Source: Variovorax sp. WS11 (lineage in GTDB: Bacteria > Pseudomonadota > Gammaproteobacteria > Burkholderiales > Burkholderiaceae_C). From it: DNA of 64,000 nt. The notes beneath the pieces are model-generated. The model made no database searches and was not told where the DNA came from. It saw only the letters and a list, made by a program, of their open reading frames with translations. The stretch spans positions 186,001 through 250,000 of the forward strand of contig NZ_JAAGOW010000003.1 of the NCBI RefSeq assembly GCF_010499245.1, read 5' to 3'. Shown here one piece after another: positions 1-9,123 of the stretch. The position numbers were made by a program, and so were the translations under genes. The first letter of the stretch is position 1; the number at the start of each line of letters is the position of its first letter.

Positions 1-1557
<1,557 letters not shown>

Positions 1558-1650
1558 TCCGGCCACGCCCGGCACCCGCGCCTCCGTCCGACAGGGGCGG
1601 GGAGCCGGATGCGTTACAAACAACCCATCGAATGTCGAGGAGAGACTTCC

Positions 1651-2172
1651 ATGGGATTGAGAACAGGCGTGCTGCTGGTAGTCGTGCTGCTGATCGCAGC
1701 GCTTGCGGCCCTGAACTGGGGCGTGCTCGCCACGCCCACCGTGATGTCGCTCGGCTTCATGCAGGTGACGGCGCCGCTTGGCCTGATCATGCTGGGCCTC
1801 ACGGCGCTGTTGGGCATCTTCTTCGTGGCCTACGTGGTCTACCTGCAAACCACGGTGCTGCTGGAGACGCGACGCCACACGAAGGAGATGCAGGCCCAGC
1901 GCGACCTGGCCGATCGCGCCGAGGCCTCGCGCTTCACCGAGCTGCGCAATTTCCTGGAAACGCAGGAGAACACCCACATGGCGCGCAACGCCGAGCGGCA
2001 TGCGGCGCTCCTGGCGCGCGTGGAACAGCTGGAGACCATGATCAAGGTGCGATCCGACCAGACCGACAACACGCTGGCAGCGCACATCGGCCAGCTCGAG
2101 GACCGCTTCGACCGCAGGTCGCCGGCCACGACGGTGGCGGCGCCCGTCGCGGGCATGCCGCCGCCCGTTTGA
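1651..2172 (+). CDS. LapA-domain-like small membrane protein with coiled coil
   Basis: This 173-residue protein has two N-terminal transmembrane helices (about residues 5-24 and 38-64) in the spacing typical of LapA/DUF1049 proteins. A charged, probably coiled-coil cytoplasmic tail rich in Arg, Glu and Gln follows (about 70-165). The ATG at 1651 is preferred because GAGGAGAGA sits just upstream of it; an in-frame ATG at 1609 lacks this. E. coli LapA acts in lipopolysaccharide assembly control, but the tail here is much longer, so that role should not be transferred directly. Confidence 0.7.
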   Translation: MGLRTGVLLVVVLLIAALAALNWGVLATPTVMSLGFMQVTAPLGLIMLGLTALLGIFFVAYVVYLQTTVLLETRRHTKEMQAQRDLADRAEASRFTELRNFLETQENTHMARNAERHAALLARVEQLETMIKVRSDQTDNTLAAHIGQLEDRFDRRSPATTVAAPVAGMPPPV

Positions 2173-2178
2173 GCGCCG

Positions 2179-2484
2179 CTACTTCGCGGAAAGGACCCAG
2201 GCCGCCAGCTTCTTGGCGTCGGCCTCGCTGACCTGGTTGTTGGCGGGCATCGGCACCGCGCCCCACACGCCGGAGCCGCCCTTCACGATCTTGGTGGCCA
2301 GCATATCGGCTGCACCCTTGTTGTCCTTGTACTTGGCCGCTACCTCCTTGAAGGAGGGGCCGAGGATCTTGCGGTCGACGGCGTGGCAGCTCATGCAGTT
2401 CTTGGAGGTGGCCAGTGCCAGGTCGGCCAGGGCGGGGGCCGAGGCGGCCAGGCCCAGGGCGGCGACGAGAAGCGCTCTTTTCAT
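2179..2484 (-). CDS. Small periplasmic class I cytochrome c (c551/c552-like)
   Basis: This 101-residue monoheme cytochrome c has a signal peptide (residues 1-20, ending APALA), a heme-attachment motif CMSCH at residues 30-34, and a Met in VPMPANN (about residue 79) as the likely distal heme ligand. The mature size of about 80 residues matches the c551/c552 electron carriers that feed terminal oxidases or denitrification enzymes. It is convergent with the LapA-like gene, 6 bp away. The start at 2484 is chosen because it begins the signal peptide; the upstream ATG at 2559 would add a non-signal leader. The physiological partner cannot be told from the context. Confidence 0.88.
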   Translation of the reverse strand: MKRALLVAALGLAASAPALADLALATSKNCMSCHAVDRKILGPSFKEVAAKYKDNKGAADMLATKIVKGGSGVWGAVPMPANNQVSEADAKKLAAWVLSAK

Positions 2485-2588
2485 GGGGTCGGGTGACGTG
2501 GGTGCGTTAAAGTCGATCCAACGCGATTGTAGGTAGCGCGGTGCACGGCCCATCCTCATGCCGGCCGGACGATCGGAGGAGTTTTTTC

Positions 2589-2849
2589 ATGTGGTTTCTT
2601 TTGCTCGGCCTGCTCGCAGTTGCCCTCAAGTATTTCGAGGTCGGCTTCGTGGCGCAATGGAGCTGGTGGGTGGTGCTCATCCCCTTCGGGCTGGCCGTCG
2701 CCTGGTGGGCCTGGGCCGACGCCTCGGGCTACACCAAGCGCAAGGTGGTCGAGCGCGAGAACGAACGCCGGCAGGCGCGCATCGACCGGCAGCGCAGCCA
2801 GATGGGGCTGCTGACCAGCCGCTCCAACCGGCGCCGCCGCGGCCGCTGA
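2589..2849 (+). CDS. Small Trp-rich membrane protein (TIGR04438-like)
   Basis: This 86-residue protein has seven tryptophans in its first 45 residues, two short hydrophobic helices (about 2-14 and 27-43) and a very basic C-terminal tail ending in SNRRRRGR. This fits the small Trp-rich protein family of Burkholderiales, whose function is unknown. The ribosome site GGAGGAG at about 2575-2581 lies 7 bp before the ATG and fixes the start. It lies divergent from the cytochrome c gene and 31 bp before the DUF3592 gene on the same strand, so the two may be cotranscribed. Confidence 0.78.
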   Translation: MWFLLLGLLAVALKYFEVGFVAQWSWWVVLIPFGLAVAWWAWADASGYTKRKVVERENERRQARIDRQRSQMGLLTSRSNRRRRGR

Positions 2850-2880
2850 GCCGCCCGGCCTGCTTCGCGCTCGAGCGCGC

Positions 2881-3690
2881 ATGGACGAGCAGCTCGTCAA
2901 TCGGGCGCTGCTGATCTTCTTTGGCGCCTGCGTTCTCGGCCCGCTGTCGGGCGCCTTGCTGGGTTGGAAAAAAGGCTTCGAAAGCGGCATCGCGCTCGGC
3001 TGCCTGGTCATCGGGCTCACCGGGCTGGCGATGGCGGGCTGGGTGGCGCTGCAGCGCCAGGCCTCGATCGCGGGCACCGAGGTCGTTCAAGGGCGGCTGG
3101 TCGAGTTCGTCGAGGAAACCCACAAGGACGCCAAGGGCCAGCGCACGACCACCGTCGCGCCGATCGTCGAATACACGGCGCCCGATGGCCAACAGCGCCG
3201 CGTCAAGGGCCTGGGCGGCAGCCAGCGCCATGCCGAGGTGGGCGAGGCCGTGGAACTGCGATATCGCCCGGCCGATCCGTCCCAGGCCGTGGTGGCGGAC
3301 TTCCAGAACCTCTGGGGCGCCGTGCTGGGGCTGGGCATCTTCGGGCTGTTCCCGACGCTCTTCGGCCTGTTCTTCGTCGGTGCCCTCCGCGACGGTCGCC
3401 GCGGTCCGGTTTCGCGCGTGGAGGCGACGCCGGCACAGCAGCACCGGCGCACGCGCCTGACCGTCATCGCCAACGTGGTCTTCCTGGGTGGTTTCGTCAT
3501 CACCTTTGTCGGCGAGGATGTCGCGCGCTCGCTGGGCGCAGGCTTCATGACGATCGGTGCCGGCGCGCTGCTTCACTTCGTGGCCCAGAGCCTGCCGCCG
3601 GCAGCGGCCTTCCAGCCGCGCTTCATCCTCGTGATGGTGGGACTGGGCTTCGGCGTCTTCGGCGCCAGCGCCTGGGTGTTGGCGGGCTAG
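2881..3690 (+). CDS. DUF3592 domain membrane protein
   Basis: This 269-residue protein has two N-terminal transmembrane helices (about 8-30 and 36-56), a soluble beta-rich stretch (about 60-140) with the DUF3592-like pattern VEYTAPDGQ...RYRPADPSQAVV, and about four further C-terminal hydrophobic segments. The domain's function is unknown. The second membrane half makes it longer than minimal DUF3592 proteins. Its TAG stop is the first of four 9-bp repeats that also carry the stop of the convergent phosphatase gene. Confidence 0.72.
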   Translation: MDEQLVNRALLIFFGACVLGPLSGALLGWKKGFESGIALGCLVIGLTGLAMAGWVALQRQASIAGTEVVQGRLVEFVEETHKDAKGQRTTTVAPIVEYTAPDGQQRRVKGLGGSQRHAEVGEAVELRYRPADPSQAVVADFQNLWGAVLGLGIFGLFPTLFGLFFVGALRDGRRGPVSRVEATPAQQHRRTRLTVIANVVFLGGFVITFVGEDVARSLGAGFMTIGAGALLHFVAQSLPPAAAFQPRFILVMVGLGFGVFGASAWVLAG

Positions 3691-3717
3691 GCGGGCTAGG
3701 CGGGCTAGGCGGGCTAG
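3682..3717. repeat. Four tandem copies of GCGGGCTAG
   Basis: Four perfect 9-bp units run head to tail. Each contains CTAG, so every unit provides a TAG on both strands. The first supplies the stop of the DUF3592 gene, and the last supplies the stop of the convergent PAP2 gene (complement of CTA at 3714-3716). Copy-number change would alter only the spacer between the two genes. Confidence 0.95.
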
Positions 3718-4280
3718 GCGCCCAGGCTGTCGCGGGCGATCAGCGGCGCGACGAAGCGCCGGCCCAACTGGTGGAGCGACCAGAAGACTCCGGCGATGGC
3801 GCCCGCCAGCAGCAGCCCGGCCAGGATGTCGAGCGGGAAATGCACGCCCACGTAGATGCGGGCCCAGCCCGTCAGGACGGCGACCGCCAGGATCGCGAGC
3901 CCGATTTTCCTGAGCGCCGGCCGCATGCAGAACACCAAGCCGACGGTGAACATCACGGTGGCATGCGCGCTCGGCAGCGAGCCGCGGATGCCATGCTCGA
4001 TATGTGCCGGGCTCAGGCCCAGGACGAAGGGCCGCGGCATCGCGAAGACTTCGGCCAGCTCATGGGCCAACAAGGAGGCCGCGGCGGCCGTGACCAGCGC
4101 TGCCAGCGCATACAGCCGCTGCGCGGGCCACCGCCATGCGGCCCATGCCATCAGGGCCACGCACACCCAGGAAGCGCCTTCTGCCACGTTGCTCGCCAAC
4201 CAGAGAAGCAGCGCATCGGGATCGTGGCCGGCGCCGAGTGCCTGGAAGAGTGCGATGTTCAGCGGCTGCATGCCGGGCAT
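3714..4280 (-). CDS. PAP2-superfamily membrane phosphatase
   Basis: This integral membrane phosphatase of about 188 residues has the PAP2 catalytic signature: MPRP (motif 1), PSAH (motif 2, general-acid His) and ARIYVGVHFPLD (motif 3, with the nucleophilic His and its Asp). Such enzymes dephosphorylate lipid phosphates, for example undecaprenyl diphosphate, on the periplasmic side. The Lys usually found at the start of motif 1 is not evident. Hydrophobic helices fill the remainder. The start is uncertain between ATG 4280 and ATG 4271, neither of which has a good ribosome site. The substrate is not determined by the sequence; an undecaprenyl-diphosphatase role is the simplest guess. Confidence 0.82.
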   Translation of the reverse strand: MPGMQPLNIALFQALGAGHDPDALLLWLASNVAEGASWVCVALMAWAAWRWPAQRLYALAALVTAAAASLLAHELAEVFAMPRPFVLGLSPAHIEHGIRGSLPSAHATVMFTVGLVFCMRPALRKIGLAILAVAVLTGWARIYVGVHFPLDILAGLLLAGAIAGVFWSLHQLGRRFVAPLIARDSLGA

Positions 4281-4358
4281 GATAGAGCCGAGGTGCGGCG
4301 ATTTGATGAATGCACCCTGAACGCTCCGTTCAGGATCGTCTCGCAACGTACCGCCGAC

Positions 4359-5381
4359 TCAACCCACGCCCAGCAACTGGTGCAATCGCGTGCTGGTGGT
4401 GGTGTACTGCAGCGGCACCGCCTTGCCGGGGAACACGATCTCGGTAGCGCCCCAGGCCGCCAGCGTGGCCTCGTGGAAGCCGCAGACGATGAGCTTCTTC
4501 TTGCCCGGGTAGGTGTTGATGTCGCCGACCGCGAACACGCCTGGCTCGCGCGTCTGGAAGCGTTCGGTGTCGACCGGGATCTGCTTGCGCACCAGGTCCA
4601 GCCCCCAGTCGGCAATGGGACCGAGCCGGGGCGAGATGCCGAGGCAGGCGACGAGCGCATCGAGCGGCAGGCTCAGGGTCTGCGCGTCGGGTGTGGCGAT
4701 CTGCAGCGCCTGGCCATCGAAGGCAGTGGGCTGGCCCACGGCGAAGCGCAAGCTGCCTTCGGCCACCGCCGCCCGCATGCGCGCCACCAGCCCCTCGTCG
4801 GCCTGGAAGCCGTCGCGCCGGTGCACCAGCGTGACCTGGCGGGCCCGGCCCACCAGCGCGAGCGCGGTGGCCAGCGCAGCGTCGTCCCCGCCATTGACCA
4901 CGACGGCCTGGCCGTCGAAGCGCTCCAGCGATTCCGGGTGATAGAAAAGCGCAGTGCCCTCGAAGCGCTGGATGTCCTCCAGCGCGATGCGCTTGGGGAC
5001 GAAGGCGCCCACGCCCGCGGCGATGAACACCGTCTTCACGAGAAAGCCCGTGCCCCTGGAGGTGCGAAGCAGCAGGCGCTGGTCGGGCTGTCGTTCCAGG
5101 CTCGCGACCTGCTGCTCGAAATGGAAGCTGGGCTTCAGCGGCGCGAGCTGCTCCAGCAGCGCAGTTGCCAGGCCATGCCCGCTGGTCGCCGGAATGCCCG
5201 GGATGTCGTAGATCGGCTTGTCGCCGTAGAGCTGCACGCATTGGCCGCCCGCCGCGGGCAGCGCGTCGACGATGTGGCAGGGGATCTCGAGCAGGCCCAG
5301 CTGGAAGGCCTGGAACAGCCCGACCGGGCCGGCGCCGATGACCAGCGCGTCGGTCTCGATGGGCGCGGGAAGCGTGCTCAG
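4359..5381 (-). CDS. fpr: Ferredoxin/flavodoxin-NADP+ reductase, thioredoxin-reductase-like type
   Basis: FAD- and NADPH-binding oxidoreductase of 340 residues that moves electrons between NADPH and ferredoxin. It has the FAD motif GAGPVG (about 16-21), the GGQC...YGDKPIYDIPG segment, an NADPH domain, and a C-terminal AVGDINTYPGKKKLIVCGFHEA FAD motif. It lacks the CxxC of thioredoxin reductase, as expected for this ferredoxin reductase class. The proposed start is a CTG at 5381 overlapping the fdxA stop (CTGA), with GGGGAG 8 bp upstream; the nearest conventional start in frame is a GTG at 5420, deep inside fdxA. It is the last gene of the cysI operon and very probably reduces FdxA for sulfite reduction. 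Confidence 0.9.
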   Translation of the reverse strand: MSTLPAPIETDALVIGAGPVGLFQAFQLGLLEIPCHIVDALPAAGGQCVQLYGDKPIYDIPGIPATSGHGLATALLEQLAPLKPSFHFEQQVASLERQPDQRLLLRTSRGTGFLVKTVFIAAGVGAFVPKRIALEDIQRFEGTALFYHPESLERFDGQAVVVNGGDDAALATALALVGRARQVTLVHRRDGFQADEGLVARMRAAVAEGSLRFAVGQPTAFDGQALQIATPDAQTLSLPLDALVACLGISPRLGPIADWGLDLVRKQIPVDTERFQTREPGVFAVGDINTYPGKKKLIVCGFHEATLAAWGATEIVFPGKAVPLQYTTTSTRLHQLLGVG

Positions 5382-5707
5382 CGCACCAGCTCCCCGATCT
5401 TGTCGGTCTTGTCCTTCCACTCGTCGGCATCCGGCAGCGCGGGCTTGCGCTTGGTGATGCTCTTCCAGCCGTCGGCCAGGGCCAGCTCGGCGTTGAGCTT
5501 GATGAAGGCGAGCTGGTTGCCGGGGAGGTCTTCCTCGGCGTAGATCGCGTTGACCGGGCACTCGGGGATGCAGACCGCGCAGTCGATGCACTCGTCCGGA
5601 TCGATCACCAGCATGTTGGGACCTTCCCTGAAGCAGTCCACGGGACAGACATCGACGCAATCGGTGTACTTGCAGCGGATACAGGCTTCGGAGACGACGT
5701 GGGTCAT
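5378..5707 (-). CDS. fdxA: FdxA-type 7Fe ferredoxin
   Basis: This 109-residue ferredoxin carries a [3Fe-4S] and a [4Fe-4S] cluster. Cysteines are at about 9, 17 and 50 for the 3Fe centre and 21, 40, 43 and 46 for the 4Fe centre, within CIRCKYTDCVDVCPVDC and CIDCAVCIPECP. The charged C-terminal extension of about 50 residues matches the FdxA family. The gene begins 36 bp after cysN on the same strand and overlaps fpr by 4 bp, so it is cotranscribed with a complete sulfate reduction set. Together they suggest it is the electron donor to the sulfite reductase, in place of a CysJ flavoprotein. The specific partnership is inference. Confidence 0.96.
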   Translation of the reverse strand: MTHVVSEACIRCKYTDCVDVCPVDCFREGPNMLVIDPDECIDCAVCIPECPVNAIYAEEDLPGNQLAFIKLNAELALADGWKSITKRKPALPDADEWKDKTDKIGELVR

Positions 5708-5743
5708 GGCGGGGCGTTGAATCGTTCGGGAAAACCAGGAATT

Positions 5744-7087
5744 TTAGGCCTTTGCCGGCGCGGGCTGCACGAGCACGGCCGCCGAGGTGCGGTGGGATGC
5801 GGTGTCGACCAGCACCAGCGAACCCAGCGCGCGCGATTGCGCGAAAGGCAGCACTGCGAGCGGCTGCTGCAGCGAGAGCACCACGTCGCCGATCGAGTTG
5901 GGCTCCAGCCGGTCCGCGGGCTCGGAGTCCAGCGTCGTGATGTTGACGCGGTCGATGATGCGCGCCACCTTGGCCTTGACCCAGCGATGGCCCTGCAGCG
6001 CCCAGTAGACGCGGCCCGCGGTCAGCGGCTCGTCGTCCAGCCAGGCGATGGTGGCGGTGATCTCGCGCACCGGCTCGAAGGCCTCGGGCGCCAGCAGCCA
6101 GTCGCCGCGCGAGACGTCGAGCTCGCGGTCGAGCACGATGCCGGCGCTGTGGCCCGCATGCACGGTCTTGGGCTGGCGCGTGTGGCTCAGCACCTGCGCC
6201 ACGGTCGCGACTTGGTTGCCCGGCAGCACGGCGACGCGCTGGCCCGGCTCCACGTGGCCGCTGGCCACGCGGCCCCAGAACACGCGGCGGCCCTTGGAGG
6301 TGTCGGCCGAGCCGGAGAACTTCTCGACCCACTGCACCGGGAAGGCGAAGGGCACGGCTTCGTCCTGCTGGGTGACGGGCAGGTCCTCGAGCAGCTCGAT
6401 CAGGCTCGGGCCCTCGTAGCCGCACCAGTCGCCATGGCGCGAGGCTACGTTCCAGCCCTTCAGCGCCGAGATCGGCACGGTGGCCGTGACATTCACGCCC
6501 GCGGCCTCTGCGAAGCTCGCGAGTGCTTCCGAGATGCGCTCGAAGGCGAGCTCTGCATCGGCAATGGCATCGAGCTTGTTGACGGCGAAGACGATGGACT
6601 GCACGCGCAGCAGGTGGCACAGAAGCGTATGACGGCGCGTCTGCGGCAGCAGCTCGCGCTTGACCACCTCGCCGTCCCCCACTTCGGCGGCCCAGGCCAG
6701 CTTGGTCGCGTCGACCAGCACCACGGCAGCGTCGGCGCTGGAGGCGGCGGTGACCATGTTGCGCGTGTACTGCTCATGGCCCGGCGCGTCGCCGATGATG
6801 AACTTGCGCCGCGCCGTGGAGAAGTAGCGGTAGGCGACGTCGATGGTGATGCCCTGCTCGCGCTCGGCCGAGAGCCCGTCGGTCAGCAGCGCCAGATCGG
6901 TCTCGCCGCCGCGCTGCACGCCGGCCAGCTGGTCCTGCAGCACCGTCTTGCTGTCGACCAGCAGGCGGCCGATCAGCGTGCTCTTGCCGTCGTCGACGCT
7001 GCCGCAGGTGATGAAGCGCAGGGCCGTGCCCGTGTCGCCATGGATGGCCTCGGCCGCGGAGGAAGTGGTGGTCGTCGCAGTCATCAT
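5744..7087 (-). CDS. cysN: Sulfate adenylyltransferase subunit 1 (GTPase)
   Basis: This 447-residue GTPase subunit of ATP sulfurylase couples GTP hydrolysis to APS formation by CysD. The G1 motif GSVDDGKST is at about 29-37, G3 DAPGHEQY follows, and G4 is NKLD; EF-Tu-like beta-barrel domains make up the C-terminal half. No APS kinase domain follows, so it is a stand-alone CysN and not a CysNC fusion. Its ATG overlaps the TGA of cysD by one base (TGATGATGA), indicating translational coupling. No cysC lies in the cluster, which bears on whether the downstream reductase uses APS or PAPS. Confidence 0.96.
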   Translation of the reverse strand: MMTATTTTSSAAEAIHGDTGTALRFITCGSVDDGKSTLIGRLLVDSKTVLQDQLAGVQRGGETDLALLTDGLSAEREQGITIDVAYRYFSTARRKFIIGDAPGHEQYTRNMVTAASSADAAVVLVDATKLAWAAEVGDGEVVKRELLPQTRRHTLLCHLLRVQSIVFAVNKLDAIADAELAFERISEALASFAEAAGVNVTATVPISALKGWNVASRHGDWCGYEGPSLIELLEDLPVTQQDEAVPFAFPVQWVEKFSGSADTSKGRRVFWGRVASGHVEPGQRVAVLPGNQVATVAQVLSHTRQPKTVHAGHSAGIVLDRELDVSRGDWLLAPEAFEPVREITATIAWLDDEPLTAGRVYWALQGHRWVKAKVARIIDRVNITTLDSEPADRLEPNSIGDVVLSLQQPLAVLPFAQSRALGSLVLVDTASHRTSAAVLVQPAPAKA

Positions 7088-8040
7088 CAGAAGTAGCCGT
7101 CTTTCTTGCGCTTCTCCATCGAAGCCTCGGAAGTCTTGTCGTCCATGCGCGTGGCGCCGCGCTCGCTGACCTCGGCGGCCAGCGTTTCGATCACCACGTC
7201 GGCGGCATCGGCCGCCAGGCTTTCGACCGGGCAAGTGCAGGTGATGTCGCCCACGGTGCGGAAGCGCACGTCGCGCAACTCGATCTGCTCGCCGTCGCGC
7301 GGCGGCGTGAGCTCGGTCACCGGCACCAGCAAGCCGCGGCGCTCGATCACCTCGCGCTTGTGGGTGTAGTAGATCGAGGGCAGGGCGATCTTCTCGCGCT
7401 CGATGTACTGCCAGACGTCCAGCTCGGTCCAGTTCGAGATCGGGAACACGCGGAAATGCTCGCCGGGCGCCAGGCGGGTGTTGAACAGGGTCCAGAGCTC
7501 GGGGCGCTGGTCCTTGGGCTGCCATTGGCCGAAGGCATCGCGGTGCGAGAAGATGCGCTCCTTCGCGCGGGCCTTCTCCTCGTCGCGGCGCGCGCCGCCG
7601 ATCAGCGCGTCGAAGCGGAATTCCTCGATCGCTTCGAGCAAGGTCACCGACTGGTGCACGTTGCGCGACTCGCCCGGATGCGCCAGGCGCACGGTGCCGC
7701 GCGCCATCGAATCCTCGACGCTGCGCACGATCAGCTCGGCGCCCAGTTCCTGCGCGCGGTGGTCGCGGAAGGCCGTCACTTCTGGGAAGTTGTGGCCGGT
7801 GTCGATCATCAGCAGCGGGTAAGGCAGGCGGCCGGCGCCAAAAGCCTTCTCGGCGCACTTCAGCAGCACCAGCGAGTCCTTGCCGCCCGAGAACAGCAGG
7901 GTCGGGCGCTCGAAGGAGGCAGCGACCTCGCGCAGGATGAAGATGGCCTCTTCCTCCAGTGCATCGAGCTGCGTGTTGGACAGGCGGGTCGGCGCGTGCG
8001 CGGTTTGCAGCAGCAGGTCGGGTTCGGTTCTGGCGTTCAT
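7087..8040 (-). CDS. cysD: Sulfate adenylyltransferase subunit 2
   Basis: This 317-residue catalytic subunit of the CysDN ATP sulfurylase makes APS from sulfate and ATP. The N-type PP-loop SGGKDS is at about residues 51-56, followed by IDTGHNFPE, GGARRDEEKARAKER and the C-terminal tail RKKDGYF typical of CysD. Length and motifs are standard. It sits between cysH (43 bp upstream) and cysN (1-bp overlap) in the same operon. Confidence 0.97.
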   Translation of the reverse strand: MNARTEPDLLLQTAHAPTRLSNTQLDALEEEAIFILREVAASFERPTLLFSGGKDSLVLLKCAEKAFGAGRLPYPLLMIDTGHNFPEVTAFRDHRAQELGAELIVRSVEDSMARGTVRLAHPGESRNVHQSVTLLEAIEEFRFDALIGGARRDEEKARAKERIFSHRDAFGQWQPKDQRPELWTLFNTRLAPGEHFRVFPISNWTELDVWQYIEREKIALPSIYYTHKREVIERRGLLVPVTELTPPRDGEQIELRDVRFRTVGDITCTCPVESLAADAADVVIETLAAEVSERGATRMDDKTSEASMEKRKKDGYF

Positions 8041-8083
8041 CGGGTGCGGTGCTCAGTGCGGAGAATCAGTGAAACGTCGGGGC

Positions 8084-8719
8084 TCAATGCGCGAGATGCA
8101 ATCCGCACTCGCGGTTCTCTTCGCCTTTGGTCGGGTCCACGTAGTCGAAGTTGTTGGGCAGGCCATGCGCTTCGCAGTAGGCATACAGATCCTTGGACGA
8201 CCAGTGCAGCAGCGGGGCAACCTTGATCAGGCCATCCGGATTGACGCTGACCGCATCCATTTGCGCGCGCACGGCTGTGTCGGTGGCCCGAAGCGCGGTG
8301 AACCAGACCTTCGGTGCCGTCTCGCGCAGCGCTCGGGCAAAGGGCTCCAGCTTCACTTCTTCCGTGAAAGCGGCATGGCGCGGATCGTCGAGCGCCGGCG
8401 TCGGGCCCTCCACCGCTTCGCGATGCGCGCGCGAGCGGCGCGGCAGATAGATATGCAGATCCAGACCGAGCAGCTTCGTCACCTCGTCGGCAAACCGGTA
8501 GGTGGCCTCGGTGTTGTAGCCGTTGTCCATCCAGACCACGGGAACATCAGCCTTTGCGCGCGTCACCATGTGCAGGATCACGGCCTCGAACGGGCGAAAG
8601 TTCGTGGTGACGATTGCGGGCTGGCCCAGACCGATCGCCCAGTCCACCAGGCCCTCCGCGTTGTGGCCGAGTTCGGAGTTGATGCGTGGAAGATCGATGC
8701 TCATGTCAAAGGTTCTCAT
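8084..8719 (-). CDS. cysH: CysH-family (adenylyl/phosphoadenylyl) sulfate reductase, atypical
   Basis: This 211-residue member of the PAPS/APS reductase family produces sulfite from activated sulfate. The catalytic Cys is in RECGLH near the C-terminus, as in E. coli CysH, and the core reads VWMDNGYNTEATYRFADEV. It has none of the Cys-Cys pairs that ligate the [4Fe-4S] cluster of APS reductases: the matching region reads WFTALRATDTAVRAQM. The P-loop region (TTNFRPFEAV) also departs from the usual SSSFG form. With no cysC nearby, the true substrate is not obvious. The start is the ATG at 8719, which overlaps the previous stop as ATGA; an ATG at 8704 is an alternative. Confidence 0.88.
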   Translation of the reverse strand: MRTFDMSIDLPRINSELGHNAEGLVDWAIGLGQPAIVTTNFRPFEAVILHMVTRAKADVPVVWMDNGYNTEATYRFADEVTKLLGLDLHIYLPRRSRAHREAVEGPTPALDDPRHAAFTEEVKLEPFARALRETAPKVWFTALRATDTAVRAQMDAVSVNPDGLIKVAPLLHWSSKDLYAYCEAHGLPNNFDYVDPTKGEENRECGLHLAH

Positions 8720-9123
8720 GCGGCCTTGGATGCCGCCGAGGCGAAGTGCGGCGTGGACTGCACCGCATCGCCCTGGTAGTAGGTGGCGAAGCGGTCGAAC
8801 TGGCGCTGGGCAGCCGAGGCGTCCACACCTTCCTTCAGCACCGCGCTGGAGAAGCCGGTGCGCTGCATCTGCACCAGCTGGTCGATCAGCACGTCGCCGG
8901 TGGCACGGATGTCGCCCTTGAAGCCCAGGCGGCGGCGCAGCAGGAAGGCCTGGCTGTAGGCGCGGCCATCGGTGAATTTCGGGAAGTCCAGGTCGATGCG
9001 GTCCACGTCGTCGAGGCAGACCTCAATCGCCAGCGGGTCGGCGTCGTTGGCGAGCTGCAGCACGTTCGGCTCGCCGTCGTCGACATGCTCTTCAGCCGAT
9101 AGGATGCGAAGCGTCTTGTTCAT
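8716..9123 (-). CDS. DUF934 protein associated with sulfite reductase
   Basis: This 135-residue DUF934 protein has the family's Asp-rich core (DDVDRIDLDFPKFTDGRAYSQ) and the RLGFKGDIRATGDVLIDQLVQMQR segment. DUF934 genes regularly follow cysI-type sulfite reductases in beta- and gammaproteobacteria that lack cysJ; the biochemical role is not established. Its ATG overlaps the cysI stop as ATGA, and its stop overlaps the cysH start in the same way, so the three genes are translationally coupled. Confidence 0.9.
   Translation of the reverse strand: MNKTLRILSAEEHVDDGEPNVLQLANDADPLAIEVCLDDVDRIDLDFPKFTDGRAYSQAFLLRRRLGFKGDIRATGDVLIDQLVQMQRTGFSSAVLKEGVDASAAQRQFDRFATYYQGDAVQSTPHFASAASKAA

Noticed and set aside
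2964..5543. Long plus-strand frame across DUF3592, PAP2 and fpr regions
   Set aside because: It crosses three supported genes in the wrong frame and has low-complexity Gly/Arg content.
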